Shown: positions 22,359 to 31,502, counted from the first letter of the stretch. The stretch: 32,673 bases of DNA from Coptodactyla brooksi (GCA_033557675.1 JAWQRM010000068.1:1-32673); one strand, 5' to 3'. Notes: a model not told the origin generated them from the sequence alone. Numbers and translations: made by a program.

Positions 22359-23560
22359 GATAACCAACTAGGTGTGACGGCGTGCCTAGAGATACTACTG
22401 GAGGGTGCCTAGAATACAGAAAAATTATACTTTTAATAATGTCGCTGCGCCAAGATCTACTTTCATAGTTTTGGATATTGATCACTCGATAAATTGTAAT
22501 TTTAAAGTAGGTATATTAGTTGCTACAGTTCACCCAACCTGTTATTCTTCTGACGACGTCTTATTAAATAAGTAGAAACACGAGACTAGTTCTTGAAACT
22601 ATAGTTAAGGTGTATGTAGCCTAGTAACTTTATTAGACCATTGATTCTTATTACAAACGCTTTTTCCTTACAACTGCATTTTAAATACATTTTCAAACAC
22701 ATTTTTACATATTTTCACTGAATAATACTAATTATTTAACACATTATAAAACTACGCCTATTATAAAGTGAGTTTATTTGTACAGGCATGCGATTATTGT
22801 TCTCTATCGCTTCTTTTTGCTATTAAAAATACAAACCAAGTTTTAAACCAGGTTAAAAATTAAAACAAGATCAATTTTTTAGTGAGCTATGTGACAATAT
22901 TTATAATGAGCTAAGACCAAGAGTTGTCAGATTAACAGGTTAGATCTTTTAGATAGTCAAAACTATCTTCTCCTGTAGTGCACTAGAAAAATATGTATTT
23001 CTAGTTGTGAGTTGATTAAATTATCTCAAACCCAGTCTAATGTGCCTCAAAATTCAATTTACACAATTCCGAAGATTCTATAAAGGAAAAATTTGTTTTC
23101 GCCGAAATATCTCATTAATCTTATAAATCATGAAAATTATTTATATCCAAAAGTGGCGTCATTGCTGAAAACGATCAATAGTGGTTTCGCAGCCCTTAGC
23201 CTCGAAAACTTAGTTGAGACGCCTTGTACATATTCTCCTTTTAACAATTTTATAAATTAGACAATGCACCGATAAATTTGGAAAATGAAAGCTACAATTA
23301 GAAAAAAACTGCTTCATTTCAAGTTTAACTCTTATTTTAATTTTACTTCCTTTTTGGTACAATTTTAGACATTTAAGTTAGACTGACATATTTTCGTTGT
23401 AGCTTAAATAGATTGGGCAGTATTTTTTATCTACAGTGGTACAGTGAAATATTATTTGCTATGTAGCAACCACACCTGCTTTTCAGACGCTTATAGTTGT
23501 TTTTATTTATAGTATCCAACATCTCATGTAAAATGTCTGACCGAAAGTGTTGATTTGTAG
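22359..23560 (+). other. Msp300 intron, nothing recognised
   Basis: AT-rich sequence up to the TTGATTTGTAG acceptor. No exon, RNA gene or transposon end was identified. Confidence 0.6.
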
Positions 23561-23668
23561 GCTCTCAAAGATGAAGTGGGAGGTATGAAGGAAAAAGTTC
23601 AGGGAGTTGAGCAAGCTATAGACAGGATTCCTATTAGTGGATACAAGGAAGTATTGACAGCGCTAGAG
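23561..23668 (+). CDS. Msp300: Msp300/nesprin internal exon after the giant exon
   Basis: A 36-codon phase-0 exon between TTTGTAG and GAG/GTAAGT reads ALKDEVGGMKEKVQGVEQAI and ends SGYKEVLTALE. It is helical and heptad-rich like spectrin-repeat linker exons. It accepts the giant exon (donor at 20084) or, if that is skipped, the exon ending at 3413 in the same frame. No further exon of this gene was found downstream in the window. Confidence 0.7.
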
Positions 23669-24141
23669 GTAAGTTGATTAAACTAATTAAACTAAAAAGT
23701 TGTTAATTAATAAAATAACTTAAAAGTTACTGAATTATACACTGTTTTAATAAGATATGGAACAAAGGTACCCTGGTATTTTGCATGGCATTCAATTTTA
23801 AAACCCTCTTATCCCTTAGAAAATGGTGATATTTTACAAAATAAAATGAAAAAAAACTTACGTCAGAAATATGTTCATCAAACAAGATATAAATCGATTT
23901 GCGTTAGATATTAACTCGCTTTCACTAGAGTATTTCTCGTAAGATCGCTTTGCATACTCCTTTTAAAGCATACTCCTAGTATGCTTTAAAAGTGTTTGCA
24001 ATTTCGATATTCCAGAGTTCGAATAGCATGACAAAAGTAAAGTACAATATTTCTACGACATCCGCCTACTGATCTTTCATTAAATCTAAGTCGACGAAAG
24101 TAGCAAGCACTTCATCCTTTGTATAAGGATCCGTAGAAGTA
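23669..24141 (+). other. Intron/intergenic with a short perfect hairpin
   Basis: Non-coding AT-rich sequence. A perfect 15-bp inverted repeat with a 3-base loop (CTTTTAAAGCATACT / AGTATGCTTTAAAAG) lies at 23960-23992. The first arm's GCATACTCC also occurs just upstream, suggesting a local duplication. Confidence 0.7.
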
Positions 24142-24752
24142 TTGGGTTGTTCGGAAAGTAATTTCTTTTTTTTTGTGAAAATGAAAGGATGTTTTCTTCG
24201 AGAGTATAAATATTTTATGCAATTACATATTCACCATTTTGATCTAACAACTTTTGCCATCTTTCTGCCAGTAGCATGATTCCACATTCATAAAATTTCT
24301 GATCCTTGCTGGAAAAAAACTGATCCAGGTAATTTTTGATGGCGTCATTTGAAGTGAAGTGTTTGCCGTCCAAAAAAAATTGTGGAGACCGAAACAAGTA
24401 ATAATTCCATTCAAGCTTTTGGCGAGTTATCAAGATTTTGGCGAGTTGCATTTTCTATTGGTCAATTTATATTGATCTGGATTTCTTTCTATTGATCAAT
24501 TCTGGCCTTTTCTATTTGAGTGAATCATGCATTTTGTCCAGTTGATGATAGTACACTTTAGAATTGATGATCGTGGTATTCCCCCAAAAATTTTTGGAAA
24601 GAGTACCCAAAAATTTTGCAAACTTGCAAAAAATTTTGAAAACTTGCAAAATATTTTGCAAACCAGCTTTGACACTGGCATTCTGTCAATGCATCCATTA
24701 AAGGACATTTTTACCTTTTGTATAATAAAATAGCAAAATGTGTCGAAAATGC
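24142..24752 (-). mobile_element. Mariner remnant, one end preserved
   Basis: It begins with the terminal repeat TTGGGTTGTTCGGAAAGTAA after TA. On the - strand it encodes pieces of mariner transposase (FFLDGKHFTSNDAIKN, KDQKFYECGIMLLAERWQK). It is closely related to the copy at 21169. The distal end is lost. A local expansion of ACTTGCAAAAAATTTTG-type units (about 24590-24665) is absent from the sister copy. Confidence 0.85.
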
Positions 24753-25009
24753 TGGATATTTGGTGGAGCTAAAATTACCAAAGCAGCCATCCGAATCACA
24801 CCCAAAATGCTTTCTAATGTTAGAAGCACTTTCTAGGATCGGTTGAGCCTCATTTTTAATTTTATTGTTTTGCTTTGCGTTCGGACAGGTTTTTAAGAAT
24901 TTATTTTATTTTAGAATATTTTTTTAGTTTCCTTTTATAAAATTAGGTTTGTTTTACTAGTAAAATTGAAAGAAAACAGTTTTCTTCCCCCCTGGAATTT
25001 TTTTTAAAG
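24753..25009 (+). other. No gene recognised before the IFRD1 exons
   Basis: AT-rich sequence ending in a T-run and AAAG at about 25009. No IFRD1 N-terminal exon or promoter could be supported here. Confidence 0.5.
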
Positions 25010-25073
25010 GCCGTTTAAATGCCTAGACAGCATAGCGCCGCCTGGCGGAGGGACAGCTACCTGCTGATCGCGA
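25010..25073 (+). pseudogene. Possible degraded or mis-sequenced upstream IFRD1 exon
   Basis: A GC-rich, coding-like patch lies between a TTTTTTTTAAAG acceptor and a GTACCC donor, followed by a 68-base intron with a good acceptor. The frame that joins the next exon in phase 0 reads PFKCLDSIAPPGGGTATC, then TGA (25065-25067), then SR. Its place just before the conserved CC-IAL helix fits IFRD1, but the stop makes it non-coding as written. The other open frame (PRQHSAAWRRDSYLL) has no family resemblance. Either a sequence error, a lesion, or not an exon. Confidence 0.3.
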
Positions 25074-25141
25074 GTACCCTGTTGCCAATTTTACTTTCCA
25101 ACAACTCGAATAAGTATAATCTATTACTTTTTCTGTTGCAG

Positions 25142-25389
25142 TGTTGCATAGCTCTAAGCCTGATGGCTTTCCTCGCTGGCGGGGAAATGGGCGACGTGCT
25201 CCACCTGATGCAACAATTTGAGAACATCTTTGCGGGCAGCTACTTAAAGGGTGACGGGTCCGTGCCGAACGTGACGGCTGAAACGGCAGTTTTGCACAGC
25301 TCCGCGCTCAGCGCATGGACCCTGCTGTGCACGCTCATGACGTCCGGTGACATTTACTCCATGATGAGTAATGAGGATAGCTTCTCACC
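25142..25389 (+). CDS. IFRD1: IFRD1 exon, central domain
   Basis: The acceptor TTTTTCTGTTGCAG is followed by CCIALSLMAFLAGGEMGDV, then LMQQFENIFAGSYLKGDG and LHSSALSAWTLL. This matches the central helical region of interferon-related developmental regulators (IFRD1/TIS7), including the conserved ENIF-x-x-SYLK and LH-x-x-x-L-AW-LL blocks. It ends in phase 2 before GTAAGC. IFRD proteins are nuclear/cytoplasmic transcriptional co-regulators that act with SIN3/HDAC complexes in differentiation. The open frame has no internal stops. Confidence 0.88.
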
Positions 25390-25455
25390 GTAAGCACAGC
25401 AAATTTTTTGAAAAAGATTGAGAAATACTTATTTTTTTATTATTTCGTATTGTGG

Positions 25456-25699
25456 GTCAATCGTGCAACTGTCGGAGCTGTTGAAATCACCACACTTGGA
25501 GGTCCGCATGTCTGCAGGGGAGGCACTGGCTACCGTCTTCGAAATAGGCTCCGAATACAGGGATGATTTCGGCGAAGATTACAAATCCGAATTGGTTCAC
25601 GACCTGCATCAGCTCGCGACGGACTCCCACAAGTACCGCGCGAAGAAAGATCGGAAGCAGCAAAGGGCAACGTTTAGGGATGTTTTGCATTACATCGAG
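25456..25699 (+). CDS. IFRD1: IFRD1 exon, ARM-like helices
   Basis: The reading continues PSIVQLSELLKSPHLEVRM, with a conserved SAGEALA-x-x-FEIG block, ATDSHKYRAKKDRKQQR and FRDVLHYIE, the most conserved stretch of IFRD1. The start is fixed by phase: the codon CC|G must be completed by G25456, which places the intron end at ...TATTGTGG rather than an AG. No AG acceptor exists nearby that keeps frame. It ends phase 0 at GAG/GTAACG. The coding sequence itself is intact. Confidence 0.85.
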
Positions 25700-26557
25700 G
25701 TAACGATTTTATTTCTGTTAATGAAATTTCACTAGAAATACAGATTTAAACCAGCCGAATAATAATAAATATATAATACTATTATTTAGCTCTAGTGTGA
25801 TGATCTATTCATATAGTAACATATAGTAATCAGTTAATTGATGTATGCAGAGTATAAATACTGATTTAAAGCCAAGATTTAAAATTAGTGGAGTACTGGT
25901 ATATATAAAATCATTGTCAATGATTTTTTTTCCATCTGCACCTCTTTTGGAACAGCATACTCTTTGTGCTGCATTGTTCTTTAAATCGTGTTCCTGGTAT
26001 CCTATATATATGTGCCACTCCAGCTATTCAATATTGGCTTTTTGAACATTATGGAATGCATTCCTAATTTTTCAAGGTAATTTAAGATTTTTTTTCTTTG
26101 TAATAATGCAACAATGCCATGCAATAATGAAAGATGAACGGGTTAAAATGCTTTACTATTTAATAACTGTTGATACATAGCTTATTAATTCAATACTTAT
26201 ATTTTTGCATTACCTAAAGATTCAAACATCAATACAATTCCTAACCAGGATATAAAAATATTTCATTCTTATTATTCCAATTAACTTTAATGCACATCTC
26301 TTAATATCATTATCCCATACAGCCTGTGATTATATTACAGTCCCATATGATTAGTTCAGTTTCTAATGCCCAGAGGGCTGTATACCACAGCATAGTCATT
26401 AGTAAATATTTTACGATTTCATATTTTGCAATTTTAATTAAAATCGTACAGATCAAGGACACTATTGGTAGTCGTTTCTGAAGTCTGTATTGTTAAATTT
26501 GATTTCTTTCTTTCCATAAAGAGACATCTAACTTTTAGACATCTTTTTTAATTGTAG
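25700..26557 (+). other. IFRD1 intron carrying a dispersed repeat
   Basis: GTAACG donor to TTTTAATTGTAG acceptor. About half is occupied by copy 1 of the repeat described at 25988-26422. The rest is AT-rich with no coding signal. Confidence 0.75.
25988..26422 (+). repeat. Unnamed dispersed repeat R2, copy 1
   Basis: Starts GTGTTCCTGGTATCCT and ends near CAGAGGGCTGTATACCA...GTAAATATTTTA. The same ordered blocks recur at 27264-27743 in the same orientation, including AATAACTGTTGATACATA and AATACAATTCCTAACCAGGA. It codes for nothing evident and has no clear terminal inverted repeats; probably a non-autonomous element. Confidence 0.8.
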
Positions 26558-26776
26558 AATGGAACTATACCGGAAGTTCAAATTAAATTTGGACAAGAGT
26601 GCTTAGTTCTCGACACCTGGGTCCGCAGAAAACAGTACGACGCGCTGTGCAACGTGCTCGGCTCCGGTTTCAACCTGCATTTGGCCGAGAACGAGTTGCT
26701 CAGGGATATCTTTCAGCTTGGGCAGAAAATGTTAATTACCGGTCTAACGTTACAGAGGCAATCAAAATTGGAAAGG
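26558..26776 (+). CDS. IFRD1: IFRD1 exon, start of the C-terminal domain
   Basis: A 73-codon phase-0 exon reading NGTIPEVQIKFGQECLVLD, then TWVRRKQYDALCNVLGSGFN, LHLAENELLRDIFQLG and on to KLER. It matches the IFRD C-terminal domain, in which KFG-E-x-x-x-x-D-WV-x-x-x-x-YD, VLGSG and L-x-x-NE-x-LR-x-x-FELG are diagnostic. The donor is AGG/GTAAGT. No stops or frameshifts. Confidence 0.92.
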
Positions 26777-26833
26777 GTAAGTTAAATTGGGACAATTGCT
26801 GAACTGTTATTAACACTGTTTTGTCTATTTCAG

Positions 26834-26911
26834 CATTTGGTCAATGCCGCAGCATTTAAAGCGAGGACGATATCCAGGGGGAAGAACAGGGACAAGCGGT
26901 CAGACTTTTAA
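26834..26911 (+). CDS. IFRD1: IFRD1 last coding exon
   Basis: After CTATTTCAG it reads HLVNAAAFKARTISRGKNRD and KRSDF, then TAA. This corresponds to the conserved ending HLYN-x-AAFKART-x-x-R-x-K-x-RDKR of IFRD1 with a basic tail. The four clear IFRD1 exons encode about 262 residues, against about 450 for the full vertebrate protein, so roughly the N-terminal two-fifths is not represented. Confidence 0.92.
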   Translation, partial: HLVNAAAFKARTISRGKNRDKRSDF

Positions 26912-27215
26912 TTTGAAAATAGAAATTACCGATATGTTTTTGTAAGAACAGCATGAATATACATAATTGACGGTTTCGACAAATTGAAGAAAAAATTTAT
27001 TTTTGTTACCCAACTTAAACGTAGCCCCACGTGTTATTTATTGCTACAATTACCATAAATATATATATATATTATAACTAGTATTTTTTAACGCAATTCG
27101 TTGTTCGTTTTTAAAACCGAATTTGCCTCACTTTCGTTCCGTGCTAAGAAACTTTCTTGCGTCGCTACTCAAAGTGCTAATAAAAAATTGTAAAGGTTGT
27201 TTTTAGTCGTAATTA

Positions 27216-27221
27216 AATAAA
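27216..27221 (+). terminator. Probable IFRD1 poly(A) signal
   Basis: AATAAA about 300 bases after the IFRD1 stop. Earlier alternatives without the exact hexamer cannot be excluded. Confidence 0.5.
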
Positions 27222-27263
27222 TGAATAGGAAACCTGTGCACTACGTATTTTGTTGTTTTAATT

Positions 27264-27743
27264 GTGTTCCTGGTATCCTGTATACGGTGTTTCAAACTTC
27301 ATATGCATTTTGCCAGTCCTTCCCTCAAAAAATTAGGGAACGTATCCCTAATTTTTTGAGGTAATTTAAGTTTTTTTTTTGTAATGCAATAATGAAAGAT
27401 AGATGAATAGGTTAAAATGCTTTACTATTTAATAACTGTTGATACATACCCTATTAATTCAATATTCATATTTTTGCATTAACTAAAATTTCAAACATCA
27501 ATACAATTCCTAACCAGGATATAAAACATTGAACCAATCTGTTCTTGCTAACACAGTGAATGATTCTTTGTTTTTTGCTATTGCTAAAGTGAATATTTCA
27601 TTCCTATTGTTATAATTAATAGTAACACACATCTCTTAATATCATTGTCCCATATAGCCTGTCTTCATATTACTAGTTCATTTTCTAATCCCCAGAGGGC
27701 TGTATACCAGAGCATGACCATTTGTAAATATTTTATAACTCAT
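27264..27743 (+). repeat. Unnamed dispersed repeat R2, copy 2
   Basis: A direct-orientation copy of the repeat at 25988-26422, longer because of an extra stretch of about 75 bases (about 27529-27600) and a perfect 17-bp inverted repeat (27323-27339 and 27345-27361) that is degraded to a single arm in copy 1. The two copies bracket the last two IFRD1 exons. Confidence 0.8.
27323..27361. repeat. Perfect 17-bp hairpin inside repeat R2 copy 2
   Basis: CCTCAAAAAATTAGGGA, a 5-base spacer, then TCCCTAATTTTTTGAGG. It is a perfect inverted repeat and probably a structural part or end of the mobile repeat. Confidence 0.85.
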
Positions 27744-27954
27744 TGACTGTAACTACTATTTAAGATCCATTAAAAGCTGAAATTGAACTTTTGCATTCCA
27801 CAATTTCTTTTATATTTGATTGTAACCATAATCATGTGTTAATAGTAGTCAATTCAGATTAATTAACTCGTACTAATCTTAGTATTTTTAAGAATTTCAA
27901 TCACTTTTGAATCGAGGAATTAGTTGGGCAAATGTTTTCTTGAAAATCATTGAC
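27744..27954. other. Intergenic, nothing recognised
   Basis: AT-rich sequence between repeat R2 and a mariner remnant. No open frame, RNA gene or repeat end was identified. Confidence 0.5.
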
Positions 27955-28470
27955 AATGATTGTTTGTTCCACGTCGGCATCATTGGAAGCAATGAAAATA
28001 CTAATTTTAGAAAAGAATGATAACTGGTGATGAGAAATGGATTGTTTACAATAACATTAATTGCAAAAAATTATGGAGCAAATGCGATGAACCGGCACAA
28101 CCCAATTTGAAAACTGAATGGTATCAAAAGATCATACCATCAACTTGATAGGATTACAAAGGTACTGTGTATTTAGTGCTGCTTTTCACCATCTTTACTG
28201 ATTTGTCAAAAATTATTGGAGCTTGGTTGGAAAGCGATGTCAACCAACACATAACTGTGACCTTGCATCATCAGATTACCGTTTATTTATTTCGATCCTT
28301 GCAAATCTTCTTGAATGGTAAAACTTTCGATGACGATGGTGCACTGAATTCGCACCTGCTTCACTTTTTTGCTGATAAAGACTATATGTTCTATCAGTGT
28401 GGAATCCATGATGTTGACAGAAAAATGGCAGAAACAACTTATTCCACAAAATGGAAACTACATAATTGAT
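27955..28470 (+). mobile_element. Mariner remnant, + strand, older copy
   Basis: The + strand carries RMITGDEKWIVYNNI and LWSKCDEPAQPN (the first catalytic Asp region of mariner). After a deletion follow LFRSLQIFLNGKTFDDDG and FADKDYMFYQCGI (the C-terminal end). Stops and indels are frequent, no terminal repeats were found, and the sequence differs from the copies at 21169 and 24142, so it is a separate, older lineage. Confidence 0.8.
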
Positions 28471-28687
28471 TAAATATATCATCTGTTGTAATACAACAAA
28501 CAATACAAAGTTAAAAATACAACCCACCAAGAACATAAAACAATCAAACATACCGTAAAGAAATTACAAGAAAGCAATGCAACATTAGTTAAAGCAGATA
28601 TTATTATTATCTCAGAGGTGGTTCTTAAGAAAAAGTCCCTGCACTGTGGTTTCTTTTCCTATTGTACCTTCTAGTTGTTTCCCCATC
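28471..28687. other. Intergenic, nothing recognised
   Basis: A-rich then mixed sequence between the mariner and LINE remnants; no coding or RNA signal. Confidence 0.5.
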
Positions 28688-28846
28688 CTACAGGAGCCCT
28701 GTTTCTTTAATAAAGTCCAGGATTATCCTTGGATGGGCCACCTTTAGCTGTTCTGTACATATTGGTGTTATTTCTAATCCCATCCTGTGGAGGTGTTTGT
28801 TGAGATGTCAGTGTCCAATGCTGAGTCGAATAAAGGTAGCCTCTTT
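28688..28846 (-). mobile_element. LINE (non-LTR retrotransposon) C-terminal remnant
   Basis: The - strand reads KEATFIRLSIGH, then a stop in place of a residue, then HLNKHLHRMGLEITPIC and PRIILDFIKETGLL to a terminal stop. The RL-x-x-GH...LN-x-HL-x-R-x-GL and C-terminal LL-x-FI-x-x-TGLL patterns are typical of the RNase H and tail region of insect LINEs. The usual cysteine-rich stretch in between is deleted. Confidence 0.65.
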
Positions 28847-29344
28847 GTATCGAATACCCACAAATAGATGACATATTAAATCAAATCAATACAAAACAGT
28901 AAAATAAAATTCACATGTGAAGGGGAAAATAACAGCATAAACTTTCCGGATATCACAATCATCAAACAAAAAAAAGATAAAATAACAATGCAAGATTTAC
29001 AGAAAACCAACACACATAGATAACAATCCATTACACTTCAGCACACCCCAAGCAAAAGAAGGAAGCAACACTAATTCTGATGCAGAAAATGGTTTATAAA
29101 CAAGTATTAGGCATCACAAAATTAATAACTAAAACACACGAAAACATAAAGAACAAAAAGAAAAACAAGAAGCAATATAGAAATTAAAAGCGAAACACAA
29201 TCACGTACACAAGACTACGAAAACATTCAAAACACATCATAATCTTTGAATTCCGGACAGTACACAGCATAAAACACCAATAATAGAAAAAGAATTTTAT
29301 TTTTCTTTTTCTATTAGAATTTTATTTTTCTTATAAAACAATTT
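28847..29344. other. A-rich intergenic sequence, possible decayed retroelement body
   Basis: Strongly A-rich on the + strand with many stops. It may be the eroded body of the Penelope-like element whose nuclease follows. Near 29288-29335 the block AGAATTTTATTTTTCT occurs twice in tandem. Confidence 0.45.
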
Positions 29345-29460
29345 GGAATATACAAAATCAAATGTGACACATGTGAAATGAAATACATCAGACAACCAGG
29401 AAGAGAGTTTAGTGATAGATATCTATAAAGAACATATAACATTCTATATAAAAAAACAAG
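29345..29460 (+). mobile_element. Penelope-like retroelement fragment, GIY-YIG endonuclease region
   Basis: The + strand reads GIYKIKCDTCEMKYIRQPGR then EFSDRYL and a stop. GIY (29345) and YIR (29384, for YIG) are 13 codons apart, followed by Q-x-GR, which together identify the GIY-YIG nuclease of Penelope-like elements. It is a second, independently decayed copy compared with 21003-21168, with a stop where the KEH helix should follow. Confidence 0.75.
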
Positions 29461-29537
29461 TATGTAGACTTGTTTTTTACAAAATAAGTACAAAATAGAG
29501 ATAAACTGAAACATGTTGACTACAAGTAAAAACTAGA

Positions 29538-29700
29538 AAATGTACATTGTACATGACTTTCTCTGACCATGCCCATGGTTTAAATATTTGAAATTGGATA
29601 GATTTTAGAATAATGCATAATCCTGTATGTTCGAAAATTGTTTTAAATTGTGAAGTGTTCAATGTCATGCAACCTTTATTTGAAACATTTTTTTTCTAAT
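29538..29700 (+). repeat. Interspersed repeat R1, copy 2
   Basis: It begins ATGTACATTGTACATGACTT (with a near-palindromic ATGTACA/TTGTACAT start), continues through GGTTTAAATAT, then GAAATTGGATAG and GTCATGCAACCTTTATTTGA. The same blocks in the same order occur in 30072-30376. Confidence 0.75.
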
Positions 29701-30071
29701 GCTCTCTATGCATTTAGAGCTGTACTAAGGCTAATCTGATTTCTAAGTGCATGCAGTACATAGGAGAAGGATTCTTTCTGCCAATCTGTTAATATGTGTC
29801 TTCCAATTGAGGTTTTCATCCATATACAGATCCAGAAAATTTACTGAATTTCTGTTTTAATTATGTCTGATCAAACCTGTATTCTTAACTTACCAGTTAT
29901 TTAACTGTCATTCTCAGATTTTTCAGAGTTCAATTCTACACGACTATCGTCACGTCCACTTTCAGATAAATTAGCCTACCCAAATTCAGAATCTTCCAAT
30001 TCAGACACCATTATGATATATTGCTATACAAATTTTTGAAAATAGATTTCTAAATATAGAAAAATAAACTA

Positions 30072-30376
30072 GATGTACATTGTACATGACTTTCTCTTAC
30101 CTTGCCCTTGGTTTAAATATAAAAAAAATTTCCATTCGTACTTTTCAACATCATCTTTTTCCAAAAATGTGTAATAACGCACAAACTCAAAACACTAAAG
30201 TGGCCCTCAAGTTCTATAAGGACTTCAAAAATATCATAATATACAGGGTGTTTCATTTAAAAATCTGAAATTGGATAGTTTTTAGAATAAACCGAACACC
30301 CCGTATATTTGAAAACTGTTTCAAATTGTGAAGATTTCGATGTCATGCAACCTTTATTTGAAATACTTTTTTCTAA
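30072..30376 (+). repeat. Interspersed repeat R1, copy 3, with an extra ~140-bp internal segment
   Basis: It shares both flanking blocks of copy 2 but contains additional sequence between them (about 30122-30262), which includes one arm of the inverted repeat at 30239-30308. Copy 2 therefore probably represents a deleted form, or copy 3 received an insertion. Confidence 0.75.
30239..30308. repeat. 'ATACAGGGTGTT' miniature inverted repeat
   Basis: ATATACAGGGTGTT (30239-30252) and AACACCCCGTATAT (30295-30308) form 14-base arms with one mismatch around a 42-base centre. Related single arms appear near 27278 and 31034. Sequences of this kind are abundant in beetle genomes, which I recall from general knowledge. 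Confidence 0.6.
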
Positions 30377-31468
30377 AGAGAGCAATACCCGAGAACTGTT
30401 GATTTTAAGCATGTACTACCCTTATAGTTTTTTAGTAACGATTTTATGTAGATTACAAAAATATATTTTGTTACAAAAAGTTGTAAAAAATCGAAATTTT
30501 TATAAAATTTTATTTCAGATTATATAATAATTAGCTTGCATGTAAAGTATTGTTCTGCTCAGTCTAACGTGACTAGCTAAAAACGACACACAGACTAACC
30601 ACCAAAAATAACATAAAGAGCGAATGCAATACTTCCTCTTAAAAGAAAGTAAAAAATAGTACTCGTCAATCAGGGAACAAGAGCCCATAATGTGCAAGAT
30701 AAAGCAAGGAAGAAAACATATAAATGTTGTAATGAAAGTAGTGTTTTCATACAAGAAAAATCGAAGTCACTTTTACCGCAACATGGTAGGTAACAAACCT
30801 ATATTAGAGGGTTTTGTAAATTTCAGATTGAACTTGATAGGCTGCTTACCTCTGTAAATGTTCTTTGTAGCCAATAGAAACTAGGATTATAAGGAATAAG
30901 AAACAAAGATGCTATTTTAACAAATCACGTTTTTATTATTTAAAAGTACGGAAGCTCCTTAAAACGACCTAAGTAGGAAATAGAAAAGGGATCCTCATTT
31001 TCTGTTGCTGTACACCAAATTATCTTATATCTTTATATACAGGGCGTTCCAAAGGCTCTCACAGCGACCTACCTTTGAAACGCCCACCGACTTACGTATT
31101 AATTATAGTTATTATTACTATTCAATTATTATTACAAGATACAACCCAGCACCTAAAACAAATGAGCATTTTTCACTTTTATTATGATAATTGTTTTTTT
31201 TTATGTGCAAATGTGTTAAAAATTAAAAAAAAAAATGATAACAATAATAATAATAATAGTAATATATTATGTGTGTGTGAACGTAAAACTTTTAATTATG
31301 TTTAATTATAAAATTAGAGTGAAATTTTGTGAAATATGTAGTACGATACGTCTCGATTAGCTTATTGCATTTTGTGGTATTTCATATCAATTTTGAAGGG
31401 AACCGAGATGGAAAATACAATTCTTCCCTTTAAATTCTTTGGACGAAAATAACAAAACGTAACATCTC
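30377..31468. other. Intergenic, nothing recognised
   Basis: AT-rich sequence with several T-runs and an AAT/AAC-rich low-complexity stretch at about 31228-31265. No gene or transposon end was supported. Confidence 0.6.
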
Positions 31469-31474
31469 TTTATT
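31469..31474 (-). terminator. Poly(A) signal of the minus-strand gene
   Basis: TTTATT on the + strand (AATAAA on the - strand) lies about 29 bases after the minus-strand stop codon. Confidence 0.6.
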
Positions 31475-31502
31475 ATTAACTTCTCTATCACGGAACAATC
31501 AA

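Noticed and set aside
25019..25141. Frame PRQHSAAWRRDSYLL... as an N-terminal IFRD1 start
   Set aside because: It runs through a good acceptor into the real exon only by intron read-through and does not resemble IFRD1.
26599..26802. Open frame MLSSRHLGPQKTVRR overlapping the IFRD1 exon
   Set aside because: It is the wrong frame of the IFRD1 C-terminal exon, whose correct frame matches the family closely.
31005..31305. Small plus-strand frames in low-complexity DNA
   Set aside because: They are translations of AT/AAC-rich simple sequence.
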